Assembly: GCA_015068445.1 (NCBI GenBank)
Contig: SVKN01000002.1
Span: 23,160 to 87,159 of the forward strand
Origin: Oscillospiraceae bacterium
GTDB taxonomy: Bacteria; Bacillota; Clostridia; Oscillospirales; Butyricicoccaceae
DNA: 64,000 nucleotides
Direction of reading: 5' to 3'
In this document: piece by piece, positions 24,008 to 33,037 of the stretch
How positions within the stretch are numbered: the first letter of the stretch is position 1
Layout of the letters: each line of letters opens with the position of its first letter
Program-made: the position numbers and the translations under genes
Notes under the pieces: model-generated
Database searches by the model: none
The model's input: the letters and a program-made list of their open reading frames with translations, nothing else
What the model was told of the DNA's origin: nothing

Positions 24008-25306
24008 TTATCCGACGCGCGCGGCGCCGTCGGGAGCGTCCTCCATATAGCGGATATCCGCGCCCACGGCCTGCAGCTTGCCGACGATGTTGTCGTAGCC
24101 GCGCTCGATGTGCACGATCTCCTCCACCGACGTCTCGCCCGTGGCGGCGAGACCGGCGATGATCATGGCCGCGCCTGCGCGCAGGTCGCTGGCCTTGACG
24201 GGCGCGCCGGACAGACGGGGTACGCTGTTGATGACGGCCACCTTGCCGTCCACGTGGATGTCCGCGCCCATCTTGCGCAGCTCATCGACGTAGCGGTAGC
24301 GGCTCTCCCAAACGCCCTCGGTGATCACGGAGGCGCCCTCCTCGGTCAGGCACAGGGGCACGGCCAGCTGCGGCTGCATGTCGGTGGGGAAGCCGGGATA
24401 GGGCAGCGTCTTGATGTTCGTCTTGTGCAGCGGGCCGCTGCGGCTGACGCGGACGGAATCGTCGAAGTATTCGACCTCCGCGCCCATCTCCACCAGCTTG
24501 GCGCTGATGCACTCCAGATGGCGGGGGATGATGTTTTTGATCAGCAGGCTGCCGCCGGTGGCGGTGACGGCGGCCATATACGTCCCGGCCTCGATCTGGT
24601 CGGGGATAATCGTGTAGGAGCCGCCGTGGAGCTTCTCAACGCCGACGATCTTGATCACGTCGGTGCCCGCGCCGCGGACCTCCGCGCCCATGGCGTTGAG
24701 GAAGTTGGCCAGGTCGACGATGTGGGGCTCCTTGGCGGCGTTCTCGATGACTGTCTGCCCTTCGGCCAGCACGGCCGCCAGCATGATGTTCATCGTCGCG
24801 CCGACGCTGACCACGTCGAGGAAGATGTTGCGGCCCTTAAGGCCGTTTTTCGCCTCGACGCAGATGAAGCCGCCCTCGCGGATGGCGGTCTCCGCGCCCA
24901 GTGTCTCAAAGCCCTTGATGTGCAGGTCGATGGGCCGCGCGCCGCCGAAATTGCAGCCGCCGGGCATGGCGACCTCGGCGCGGTGGAAGCGGCTGAGCAG
25001 GACGCCGATGGTGTAATAGGACGCCCGGAGCTTGCGCATCAGCTCGAAGGGCGGGTGGCTCAGGTTGATGTGGGTGCTGTCGATCTCCACGGTGGTGGGA
25101 TTGACGAAGCGGACGCTGGCGCCGAAGCCGCGGACGATCTCCAGCTGGGCCATGACGTCGACGATATTGGGGATGTTCTCCAGGCGGCAGACGCCCTCCA
25201 CCAGCATGGCTGCGGGGACGATGGCCACCGCGGCGTTCTTCGCGCCGCTGATATTGATTTCGCCGAACAGGGGCTTGCCCCCGCGGATGACGATCTTTCT
25301 ACTCAT
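24008..25306 (-). CDS. murA: UDP-N-acetylglucosamine 1-carboxyvinyltransferase MurA
   Basis: A 432-residue enolpyruvyl transferase for the first committed step of peptidoglycan synthesis. N-terminal IRGGKPLFGEINISGAKNA, catalytic Cys118 in MPGGCNFGGARP (the fosfomycin-target Cys), conserved GYPTD-like GFPTDMQPQ. Placed between yycI and walJ, with its own promoter after the strong terminator of the wal operon. SD GGTGGG abuts a small hairpin CCAATC-GATTGG (25317-25330). Confidence 0.95.
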   Translation of the reverse strand: MSRKIVIRGGKPLFGEINISGAKNAAVAIVPAAMLVEGVCRLENIPNIVDVMAQLEIVRGFGASVRFVNPTTVEIDSTHINLSHPPFELMRKLRASYYTIGVLLSRFHRAEVAMPGGCNFGGARPIDLHIKGFETLGAETAIREGGFICVEAKNGLKGRNIFLDVVSVGATMNIMLAAVLAEGQTVIENAAKEPHIVDLANFLNAMGAEVRGAGTDVIKIVGVEKLHGGSYTIIPDQIEAGTYMAAVTATGGSLLIKNIIPRHLECISAKLVEMGAEVEYFDDSVRVSRSGPLHKTNIKTLPYPGFPTDMQPQLAVPLCLTEEGASVITEGVWESRYRYVDELRKMGADIHVDGKVAVINSVPRLSGAPVKASDLRAGAAMIIAGLAATGETSVEEIVHIERGYDNIVGKLQAVGADIRYMEDAPDGAARVG

Positions 25307-25377
25307 TCGGGACCCACCAATCTTGATTGGATTTATGTAAGAAAAGGAGGCATAGTTCGCCTTTATAACACTACGCT

Positions 25378-25389
25378 ATTATAATAGCA
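25378..25389 (-). promoter_or_regulatory. Extended -10 promoter of murA
   Basis: TGC-TATTAT (or the overlapping TATAAT, 25378-25383) without a clear -35, about 75 bases upstream of murA. Confidence 0.45.
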
Positions 25390-25446
25390 CATCTTGGGGA
25401 AAATGCCAACAATAAATCTTGTGAAAATGCGTCCTCCCACGGGCGG

Positions 25447-25479
25447 AAAAAGAGCGTACCGCGTGACTGCGGTACGCTC
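25447..25479 (-). terminator. Terminator of the gltX-to-yycI operon
   Basis: 11-bp perfect stem GAGCGTACCGC (25452-25462 / 25469-25479) followed on the minus strand by five T, 10 bases after the yycI stop. Confidence 0.9.
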
Positions 25480-25489
25480 ATCCTTTTCA

Positions 25490-26251
25490 TTATTGGGCCA
25501 GCAGCTCGCCGCTGAGGGCGCTGACGTAAAAGCCCTCGCTGCCGCTGACGGCGTGCCAGGCAGGCGTCAGGCGGACGTCGCCGGAGGGCAGCGCCGTGAG
25601 GACGCAGGCGGCCTCCACATCGTCCAGACTGTCGTAACCGAGGTCGGACGCCGCGGTGCCCAGGGCCAGGATCATGGAGGCGCGGGAGACCTGGGACGCT
25701 TCCGTGCCGCGGACCGCGCCGAAGACCCAGCTGCCGCTCCAGCCGCCGTCGCCTTTCGGCTCGATGACGGCGCCCGCGGCGGGCAGGCCGTCCAGCCACA
25801 GGCGGTAGACGCCGCTTTCCTCCCGGACCTCGGCCCGCTCGGAGACGGCGGAGGTGAGAAAGGCGGTCAGATCGGGCGCCTCCGCGCCCGTCCAGTCGAT
25901 CTCGACGTAACCGCCGCTGCGGAAAACGATCTGTCCCTTTTCCGACCCATATTCGTAGATGCCGCCGCCGGGCTGCACCTCGCCGCAGGGGCCGAGCAGG
26001 CCCTCGGCGGCGGCGCGCTCCTGCTCGACGTCGCGGGTGAAGACGGCGCCCGTCATGGTCTGAGGCAGCGTCAGCAGCTTCTCCTCCGGCAGCTCGACGC
26101 CGCGGGAGCGGACGAGCTCCACGGCACTGCGCACGGTCTCGGTCTCGCGGGTGTCGCGCTCGCGGATGGTGATCAGCGCGTTGGCGCCCAACAGCAGATT
26201 GACGATCAGCAGCAGGCAGATCAGGATGGTCTTCGCCTTACTCCATTCCAC
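25490..26251 (-). CDS. yycI: WalRK regulatory protein YycI-like
   Basis: A 253-residue protein with the YycI hallmark N-terminus MEWSKAKTILICLLLIVNLLL (single membrane anchor) and an extracytoplasmic domain of mixed strands. In Bacillus, YycI with YycH holds the WalK kinase in check through membrane contacts. Overlaps yycH by 14 bases, and is the last gene before the terminator. Confidence 0.85.
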   Translation of the reverse strand: MEWSKAKTILICLLLIVNLLLGANALITIRERDTRETETVRSAVELVRSRGVELPEEKLLTLPQTMTGAVFTRDVEQERAAAEGLLGPCGEVQPGGGIYEYGSEKGQIVFRSGGYVEIDWTGAEAPDLTAFLTSAVSERAEVREESGVYRLWLDGLPAAGAVIEPKGDGGWSGSWVFGAVRGTEASQVSRASMILALGTAASDLGYDSLDDVEAACVLTALPSGDVRLTPAWHAVSGSEGFYVSALSGELLAQ

Positions 26252-27536
26252 GGCTCGCCCCTCCCTTCATCACGTAGAGGCCGGGCGTCAGCCGCCCGTC
26301 CCCGCTGCCGTAGCGGACGAAAACACCGTCGCATTTCTCCGGCAGCAGCGAAGACGCCAGTCGGTAGGGCAGCAGCTTAACGTCCTGGAGCTGCGTCAGC
26401 GCCAGAAGGCGCATGCGGATGCCCGTCACCGCGCCGTTTTCCACGGTGACGACGGCGGCGTAGCCATCTTCTCCGGTGAGGAAGGCGCCGCCTGCCGCCT
26501 GCTCGAAGGCGACGGTGACGACGCCGCGCTCGTCCACGGTGGAGCGGGCCACGGACAGGCTCATGCGGGTGGACGCGGCGGAGCAGACGTCCTGCAGCAG
26601 CGCCCGGCTCCGGGCGGCGGCATAGGCGCGCAGCTCGCGCTCGGAAAGGCCCTCCCGCAGGTCGAGGCGGAGGCCCTGCTCATCCTGGGACGTGTAGGCG
26701 ACGCTGCCGTCACGGGAGAACTGCAGCGCGGTGCGCCCCTCCACGTAGACAACGTCGCCCTCGGTGGTCTTATAGACCTTGGCGAGATAAGGATTGACCG
26801 AAAAAGCGGATAGAAGCTCCTTGGAGATCGCGCCCTCCTGGGTGAAATCAAGGGCCGTGACGGCGTAGGAGGGATACCAGACCTCCCCGATCCACACGGG
26901 TTCCCACAGCGGGAGCATCTGCCAGCCGTCGGACTGACAGGCGAAAAAGGCGTTGGGTGAATCGTAGCGGGCGCAGAGGGCGCTGAGGCGCTGGTAGCCG
27001 GCGGCCGTTTCCGCCAGGTAAAAGCGCTCCTGCGCGCCGTCGTAAAAGGCAAGCTCCACGCGCCCGTCCTCCACGGTGAGCACCATGGCGGAGGCTGCCT
27101 GCTGGTCGGCGAGGCCCAGCTCGCCGGTCCACCAGTACTGGAGCAGGAAAAACGGGACCGGGTACGTGAAGGAGCAGTAGATCCCCTGCCCCTCCAGACG
27201 GTCGAGGAACTGCTGCTGCCGGATGGCCTCGATGCGGCTGACGGAGCCGAGGGCCTCCGAGAGGATGGGCAGCGTCTCGCCCAGCAGCTCGTCGGCGGCG
27301 GTGCCGGCGGCCAGATAGAGCCCGCCGGGGCCCAGCACGCCCAGTCTCGCGGGCGTCAGCACGGCGCTTTCATCGGCGATGACCACCGACGCGCCGCGCT
27401 CGTCCGTCAGACCCAGCGTCCGGCGCACCCGGGCGAAGCGGCTGTTGTCAAGCGCCAGCAGCAGATTGAGGCCGAACAGCGCGGCGGCCGACAGGCTGAG
27501 CAGCACCAGAAGGAAACTCTTGAGCTTCTCACGCAT
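26238..27536 (-). CDS. yycH: WalRK regulatory protein YycH-like
   Basis: A 432-residue protein with one N-terminal membrane anchor (FLLVLLSLSAAALFGLNLLLAL) and a large extracellular part, of the size and position of YycH. Sequence similarity to Bacillus YycH is weak by eye; identification relies on the walR-walK-yycH-yycI order and the YycI-like neighbour. Overlaps the walK stop by 8 bases. Confidence 0.8.
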   Translation of the reverse strand: MREKLKSFLLVLLSLSAAALFGLNLLLALDNSRFARVRRTLGLTDERGASVVIADESAVLTPARLGVLGPGGLYLAAGTAADELLGETLPILSEALGSVSRIEAIRQQQFLDRLEGQGIYCSFTYPVPFFLLQYWWTGELGLADQQAASAMVLTVEDGRVELAFYDGAQERFYLAETAAGYQRLSALCARYDSPNAFFACQSDGWQMLPLWEPVWIGEVWYPSYAVTALDFTQEGAISKELLSAFSVNPYLAKVYKTTEGDVVYVEGRTALQFSRDGSVAYTSQDEQGLRLDLREGLSERELRAYAAARSRALLQDVCSAASTRMSLSVARSTVDERGVVTVAFEQAAGGAFLTGEDGYAAVVTVENGAVTGIRMRLLALTQLQDVKLLPYRLASSLLPEKCDGVFVRYGSGDGRLTPGLYVMKGGASRGME

Positions 27537-29313
27537 GGCTCTGCTCCTCCGTCACGCAGGGCAGGGTGATGGTGACGGTGGTCCCCTTCCCCTCCTTGCT
27601 GACAACGGAAATGGTCCCGCCGTGGAACTCGACGATCTCCTTGGCGATGGCGAGGCCCAGGCCCGTGCCGCCCTTCTCCCGGGAGCGGGCCTTGTCCACG
27701 CGATAAAAGCGCTCGAAGATGCGGCCGATGTCCTCCTCGGGGATGCCGAAGCCCGTGTCGGCCACGGACAGCACCACCTGCCTGTCGCGCTCGGAGGCGT
27801 AGAGGTCCACCTTGCCGCCGGGCTGATTGTATTTGACGGCGTTGGAAACGATGTTGACGACCACCTGCTGCAGCCGGTCGCGGTCGCCGCGGATGGGGCT
27901 GAGGCGCTCCGGCAGATGGCAGGTCACGGTGACGCCCTGCTTGCGGGCGTCCATGTCGATGGCGGCGGCGGTGCTGCGGGCGATGGCGGCCAGATCGACG
28001 GTGGAGTCGGGATCGACCTCCAGCCGGCCGTAGTCGAGCCGCGACAGCGTCAGCAGGTCCTTGACGAGGCGGGTCATGCGGTCCACCTCGCTGTAGACGA
28101 TGCCGAGGAAGCGGTGACGTGTCTCGGCGTCCATCTCGTCGAAGGCGTCCATCAGCGTTTCCGTGTAGCCCTTGATGTTCGTCAGAGGCGTGCGCAGCTC
28201 ATGGGAGACGTTGGCGACGAACTCCTTGCGGGAATCGTCCAGGCGCTTCTGCTGCGTGATGTCGTGGAGCACGGCCATGACGCCGCTGTTGGCGTCGCCG
28301 ATCTTCAGCGGCGCCAGGAAGACCTGCAGGCTGCGCTTGTTCACCGAATAATCGGCGCGGATGAACTTGCCGTCCTCATCCATGGTGCTCTTGTCGAGCT
28401 CCAGATCGGGGAAGACGTCGTTATAACGGGCCTGGGGCCAGAAGGAGCGGCCCAGCATATCCTCGGCCGCGGGATTGATGTGCATGATGTGGCCCTTGGT
28501 GTCGAAGGCGACGACGCCGTCGGCCATGTGGGTGAACAGAGTGTCGAGCTTGGCGCGCTCGTCCTCGATGGTGCGCAGGTTGTCCTGCAGGATGCCGCTC
28601 ATCTCGTTGAACGTCTGGGTCAGCTCGCCGATCTCGTCCTGGGCGTAGACCTCGGCCTTCTGGCTGAAATCGCCCTGGGCGATCTGGATGGCCTGATCGG
28701 TCAGGCGCTCGATGGGCGTGGTGATCGTCTTGGACAGAAAAAAGCCCAGCACGACAGCCACCAGCACGCCGAACAGCATGGCGCGGATGAGGATCGTGAA
28801 CAGGTTCCAGTTCGTCTCGTCCAGCTCCTGCTTCGTGTCCATGACGCCGACGATGTACCCCTCCCCGCTCTGGACGTTGATGGGGATGGCCACGTCAAAA
28901 TAGCGGCCCAGCCGCTCCACGTCGTCGCCCACCTGGCCCTCCATGGCGCGGAGCATGTTGGGCGTCAGCTCCAGCGTGGTGCTGAGGCTGTCGTCGGACC
29001 CGGCCAGATACCGGCCCGTGGAGGCGTCGAGGACGTAGAAGGAGCGGTAGCTGTCCACGCCGATGGAGCCGGAGTAGGCTTCCAGTATCCCGCGCAGCTC
29101 CTGGGCCGGATCGGCGGCGCTGCTCTCCGTCTCCTCCAGCGTCAGGATGAACTCCGGTGTGAAGACCGCGTTCATCTGCGAGAGGAAGTTGTCGATGTTG
29201 TAGCTCGTCACCGAGTTGATCATGTAGGTGCCCACCACCGCGATGACCGAGATCATGATCAGCACGATGATCAGCACGAGCTTCATATGAAGGCTGCGGA
29301 ACAGAGTGGGCAC
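27529..29313 (-). CDS. walK: Sensor histidine kinase WalK
   Basis: A 594-residue membrane kinase. TM1 at about 10-32, an extracellular PDC/Cache-like domain (35-170), TM2 about 178-200, HAMP (about 200-250), PAS (about 262-360), phospho-acceptor His371 in VSHELRTPLTN, and the ATPase domain with NIVSNAVKYNQ, DTGFGIP and GGTGLGLAI. It controls cell-wall metabolism genes with WalR. Length and domain order are those of WalK/VicK of Firmicutes. Confidence 0.95.
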   Translation of the reverse strand: MPTLFRSLHMKLVLIIVLIMISVIAVVGTYMINSVTSYNIDNFLSQMNAVFTPEFILTLEETESSAADPAQELRGILEAYSGSIGVDSYRSFYVLDASTGRYLAGSDDSLSTTLELTPNMLRAMEGQVGDDVERLGRYFDVAIPINVQSGEGYIVGVMDTKQELDETNWNLFTILIRAMLFGVLVAVVLGFFLSKTITTPIERLTDQAIQIAQGDFSQKAEVYAQDEIGELTQTFNEMSGILQDNLRTIEDERAKLDTLFTHMADGVVAFDTKGHIMHINPAAEDMLGRSFWPQARYNDVFPDLELDKSTMDEDGKFIRADYSVNKRSLQVFLAPLKIGDANSGVMAVLHDITQQKRLDDSRKEFVANVSHELRTPLTNIKGYTETLMDAFDEMDAETRHRFLGIVYSEVDRMTRLVKDLLTLSRLDYGRLEVDPDSTVDLAAIARSTAAAIDMDARKQGVTVTCHLPERLSPIRGDRDRLQQVVVNIVSNAVKYNQPGGKVDLYASERDRQVVLSVADTGFGIPEEDIGRIFERFYRVDKARSREKGGTGLGLAIAKEIVEFHGGTISVVSKEGKGTTVTITLPCVTEEQSHA

Positions 29314-29373
29314 CTCCCTTCTGTGTGCCGCCGTGACGGGCGGCCATGGATACGCGTCCGCAGAGCGGACAGC

Positions 29374-30051
29374 TCAGAACTGCAGATAGTAGCCCGCGCC
29401 GCGGCGGGTCATCAGATATTTCGGATCGGCGGGGTCGTCTTCGAGCTTTTCCCGCAGGCGGCGCATGGCGACGTCGACGGCCCGAAGGTCGCCGTAGTAG
29501 TCATAGCCCCAGACCTTTTCCATCAGCTCCTCGCGGGTGACGACCCGCGCGCCGGCCTTGAAGAAATAGCACATGATGTCGTACTCCCGCTGGGTCAGCT
29601 CCAGCTGGCGGCCGGAGCGGGAAACGGTCTGCAAGTCGCGGTCCACGGTGAAGGGGCCGTAGGTCTCCCCGGCGGCGGGGGGCCTGATGCCCGCGGAGCG
29701 GCGGATGTTGGCCTTGATGCGGGCGGCCATCTCCTTGACGGAGAAGGGCTTGGTGATATAGTCGTCGGCGCCGGTGTCGAGGCCGAAGATCTTGTCGCGC
29801 TCCTCCTCGCGGGCGGTGACCATGATGACCGGCAGGGACGAGCGCTCGCGGATGCGTCTGAGCACCTCGAAGCCGTCCATCACGGGCAGCATGACGTCCA
29901 GCAGCACCAGATCGCACTTGCCGGACAGCGCCAGGTCGAGGCCCGTCTGACCGTCGTAGGCGGCGAGGATGTCATAGCCCTCGCGCTTCAAGTTGTAGGA
30001 GATCAGATCGACGATGCTCTTTTCGTCTTCGATGATCAAAACCGTACTCAT
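29374..30051 (-). CDS. walR: Response regulator WalR
   Basis: A 225-residue OmpR/PhoB-type regulator. Receiver domain 1-118 with phospho-acceptor Asp52 in LLDVMLP and Lys in ITKPF; winged-helix domain with LTQREYDIM, VVTREELMEKVWGYDYYGD and VDVAMRRLREKLE. Partner of the kinase gene 60 bp downstream. Confidence 0.95.
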   Translation of the reverse strand: MSTVLIIEDEKSIVDLISYNLKREGYDILAAYDGQTGLDLALSGKCDLVLLDVMLPVMDGFEVLRRIRERSSLPVIMVTAREEERDKIFGLDTGADDYITKPFSVKEMAARIKANIRRSAGIRPPAAGETYGPFTVDRDLQTVSRSGRQLELTQREYDIMCYFFKAGARVVTREELMEKVWGYDYYGDLRAVDVAMRRLREKLEDDPADPKYLMTRRGAGYYLQF

Positions 30052-30067
30052 GTTGTACTCCTGTTCT

Positions 30068-30601
30068 TTACAGCAGACCTCTGCTGCGGGCCATGGCCAC
30101 GATGCAAATGGTCTTGGCGTCCGTGATCCCGCCGGAGGCGACGAGCGCGTCGAACCGGTTCAGCGGCAGGCGCTCGGCGTCGATCAGCTCGCCCTCGTCG
30201 GGGTGCTGGTCGCCGTGGTGGAGGCCGGTGGCGAAATACATGTGGAAGATCTCGTTGTAGACGCCGGGGCTGGGCCAGATCTTTCCCAGGAACTCCAGAC
30301 GGTCGCAGGTGAGGCCCGTCTCCTCGCCCAGCTCGCGCAGGGCGGCGTCGCGGGGGTCCTCCCCTTCCTCCAGCTTCCCGGCGGGGACCTCGATGAGCTC
30401 CTGCCCGGTCACATAGCGGAACTGGCGGACGATCCACATCTCATCGCCCTCCACGGCGAGGACGACCACCGCGCCGCGGTGGCAGACGACCTCGCGCAGC
30501 GTCTCCCGGCCCGTGTCCTGCCGGACACGGTCGTGATGGACGGAGATGATCTTGCCCTTGAATACCTCTTTGGAATCGAGCTGTTCTTCAAAATGCGCCA
30601 T
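30068..30601 (-). CDS. NUDIX hydrolase, ADP-ribose pyrophosphatase type
   Basis: A 177-residue enzyme with a complete Nudix box GKLEEGEDPRDAALRELGEE followed by TGL, and the ADP-ribose-type features VRQFRY and WPSPGVYNE (the downstream Pro). It should cleave ADP-ribose to AMP and ribose 5-phosphate. It starts 1 bp after the cinA stop and precedes walR by 16 bp. Confidence 0.88.
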   Translation of the reverse strand: MAHFEEQLDSKEVFKGKIISVHHDRVRQDTGRETLREVVCHRGAVVVLAVEGDEMWIVRQFRYVTGQELIEVPAGKLEEGEDPRDAALRELGEETGLTCDRLEFLGKIWPSPGVYNEIFHMYFATGLHHGDQHPDEGELIDAERLPLNRFDALVASGGITDAKTICIVAMARSRGLL

Positions 30602-30602
30602 A

Positions 30603-31841
30603 TTATTTCTCCAGGATCTCCTGACGGATCAGGTTGAACACGTGGCTGGCCGTCGAATTGCGCACGCGCTGGCGGGAGCGCATGTAGCGCGGGTCGGGCT
30701 TGATGACCTTGTCCAGGCCCTCGGCGCTGATGCCGATATAGACGGTGCCAACGGGCTTCTCCGGGGTGCCGCCGCCGGGGCCGGCGATGCCGGTGGTGGA
30801 AACGCCCACGTCGGCGCCCGTCAGGGCGCGGACGCCCCGGGCCATCTCCAGCGCCGTCTCGGCGCTGACGGCGCCGAAGGCCTCCAGCGTCTCCTTTTTG
30901 ACGCCCAGCAGCTTCATCTTCATCTCATTGGAATACGTGATCGCGCCGCCCACGTAGCAGGCGGAGCTGCCGGCGATGTCCGTCAGGCGCTTGCCCAGCA
31001 GGCCGCCGGTGCAGGACTCGGCGGTGGCGACGGTGAGGCCCTTCTCCGTCAGGCCCTTGACGACGACCTCCTCCAGCGACGAGACGTCGACGCCGTAGAC
31101 GACGTCGCCCAGGACGCCGCGGATCTCCGCCACCACGGGGTCGATGAGGGCATAAGCCTCCTTCTCGCTGGCGGCGCGGGCTGTGACGCGGACCTCGCAC
31201 TCGCCCTCCTTGGCGTAGGGGGCGGCGGTGGGGTTGGTCAGCGTGTTCATCAGGTAGGACAGCTTGTCCTCCATGGCGCTCTCGCCGAGGCCGAAGATCT
31301 TGATGAACCGGGAGCGGATGATCTGGCCGTCGGTGCAGAGGCGCTCCAGATACGGTCTGGCGCGGTATTTGAACATGGGGGTGCACTCGCTGGGAGGGCC
31401 GGGGAGCATCAGCACGTGGCAGCCCTCGGCGTAGAAGGCGCAGCCGGGGGCGGTGCCCCAGTCGTTGACGAGGACCTCGCAGCCCTCGGGCAGCATGGCC
31501 TGCTTTTCGTTGTTGGGCGTCATGCGCGCGCCCATGCGCTGGTGCAGGCGCTCCTGCTGCTCTTTATCCATATAGAGCTTCTTGCCGAAGCAGGCGGCGA
31601 TGGTCTCCTTGGTCAGGTCGTCGGCCGTGGGGCCGAGACCGCCGGTGGTGATGATGATGTCGCTGCGGTTCTTGGCGATCTCCAGCGCAGCGGACAGCCG
31701 CGCGGGGTTGTCGCCCACCACGGTGTGATGGTAGACGTTGATGCCCAGCTCGGACAGGCCGAGGGAGATCATCTGGGCGTCGGTGTTGGCGATCTCGCCC
31801 AGCAGCAGCTCCGTGCCGACGGCTAATATTTCACAGTTCAT
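30603..31841 (-). CDS. cinA: CinA-family competence/damage protein with NMN deamidase domain
   Basis: A 412-residue two-domain protein. The N-terminal MoCF_biosynth-like domain has AVGTELLLGEI and TTGGLGPTADD; the C-terminal CinA domain has ATAESCTGGLLGKRLTDIAGSS and TGIAGPGGGTPEKPVGTVYIG. The C-terminal domain deamidates nicotinamide mononucleotide; the N-terminal domain acts on ADP-ribose. Placed directly before an ADP-ribose Nudix enzyme, which suggests a shared pyridine-nucleotide clean-up job. Confidence 0.93.
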   Translation of the reverse strand: MNCEILAVGTELLLGEIANTDAQMISLGLSELGINVYHHTVVGDNPARLSAALEIAKNRSDIIITTGGLGPTADDLTKETIAACFGKKLYMDKEQQERLHQRMGARMTPNNEKQAMLPEGCEVLVNDWGTAPGCAFYAEGCHVLMLPGPPSECTPMFKYRARPYLERLCTDGQIIRSRFIKIFGLGESAMEDKLSYLMNTLTNPTAAPYAKEGECEVRVTARAASEKEAYALIDPVVAEIRGVLGDVVYGVDVSSLEEVVVKGLTEKGLTVATAESCTGGLLGKRLTDIAGSSACYVGGAITYSNEMKMKLLGVKKETLEAFGAVSAETALEMARGVRALTGADVGVSTTGIAGPGGGTPEKPVGTVYIGISAEGLDKVIKPDPRYMRSRQRVRNSTASHVFNLIRQEILEK

Positions 31842-31859
31842 CGTTTCGCTCCTTTTATC

Positions 31860-33026
31860 TTATCCTAACGTTACCTTCTCGATGCCCTCCACGGCGCGCT
31901 CGATCAGCGCGTCCACGTCAAGGCGCTTCTCCTGCTCCTCCACCTTGTCCAGGCGGGGCTTCGTCTGGGGGTGGCGGGGGGTGAAGACCGTGCAGCAGTC
32001 CTCGAAGGGCAGGTTCGACGTCTCGAAGGTGCCGATCTTCCGGGCAATGGAGATGATCTCCTCCTTGTCCAGGCCGATGGCCGGGCGGAAGACGGGCATG
32101 TAGCACACGGCCTGGGTGCAGCCCAGCGCCTCCATGGTCTGGCTGGCCACCTGGCCCAGGCTCTCGCCGGTGATCATGGCGCCGCAGTGCTGCATCTCGG
32201 CGGCGCGCTGGGCGATGCGCATCATGAAGCGGCGCATGAGGATCGTGAAGTAATCCTCCACGCAGTTCCTGGCGATGGCCAGCTGGATCTCGGTGAAGGG
32301 CACCAGCAGCACGGTGATCTTCCCCGTGTAGTCCGTGAGGATGTTGGCCAGCTCCAGCACCTTGTCCCGGGCCTCCTTGGAGGTGTAGGGGTAGCTGTAG
32401 AAGTGGACGGCGGCGATCTCCAGCCCGCGCTTGGCCATCATGTAGCCCGCCACGGGGGAATCGATGCCGCCGGACAGCAGCAGCATGGCGCGGCCGTTGG
32501 ACCCCACAGGCATGCCGCCCGCGCCGCGCACCTTGTCCAGCGTGATATAGGCGCTCTTGTCGCGGACCTCCACGGTGATCGTCACCTGGGGGTCGCTCAT
32601 GTCGGCCTTGAGGTGCGGATGCAGGTCGGACAGGTAGCCGCCCACCTCCACGCCGATCTGGGGCGAGGTCAGCGGGAAACGCTTGTCCGAGCGCTTGGCC
32701 TCCACCTTGAAGGTGCGGACGTTGTCCAGCCGGTCGCCCACGTACTCCGCGGCCGTTCTTTTGATGGCTTCGATATCCTTTTCGCAGGCCGCGCCTCTGG
32801 CCACGGCGTTGATGCCGAAGATCTTCTTTGCCGCGTCAAAGGCGGCGTCCATGTCCTGCTCGCCCATAGGCTCCACGTAGACCGTGGACTGCATGGACCA
32901 GACGTCGAACTGGCCGATCTTCTTCATGCGCTCGCGGATGATGCGCAGCAGTCGTTCTTCGAACTTATAGCGGTTGAGGCCCTTGAGGACGATCTCACCG
33001 CACTTGAGCAGCAATACTTCCTGCAT
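31860..33026 (-). CDS. thiI: tRNA 4-thiouridine synthase ThiI
   Basis: A 388-residue protein: N-terminal ferredoxin-like and THUMP domains (LLLKCGEIVLKGLNRYKFE), then the PP-loop ATPase LLSGGIDSPVAGYMMAKRG and conserved Cys (ITGESLGQVASQT ... CTQAVCYMPVFRP). No C-terminal rhodanese domain, the usual short Gram-positive form; sulfur would come from the cysteine desulfurase encoded just upstream (11-bp gap). Start at 33026 chosen by homology (MQEVLLLKCGE). Confidence 0.92.
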   Translation of the reverse strand: MQEVLLLKCGEIVLKGLNRYKFEERLLRIIRERMKKIGQFDVWSMQSTVYVEPMGEQDMDAAFDAAKKIFGINAVARGAACEKDIEAIKRTAAEYVGDRLDNVRTFKVEAKRSDKRFPLTSPQIGVEVGGYLSDLHPHLKADMSDPQVTITVEVRDKSAYITLDKVRGAGGMPVGSNGRAMLLLSGGIDSPVAGYMMAKRGLEIAAVHFYSYPYTSKEARDKVLELANILTDYTGKITVLLVPFTEIQLAIARNCVEDYFTILMRRFMMRIAQRAAEMQHCGAMITGESLGQVASQTMEALGCTQAVCYMPVFRPAIGLDKEEIISIARKIGTFETSNLPFEDCCTVFTPRHPQTKPRLDKVEEQEKRLDVDALIERAVEGIEKVTLG

Positions 33027-33037
33027 GTGATTTCTCC

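Noticed and set aside
27379..30126. 915-residue plus-strand frame opposite walR/walK/yycH
   Set aside because: Composition rich in Gly, Val, His, Asp, typical of antisense shadow in GC-rich DNA; the walRK genes are complete on the minus strand.
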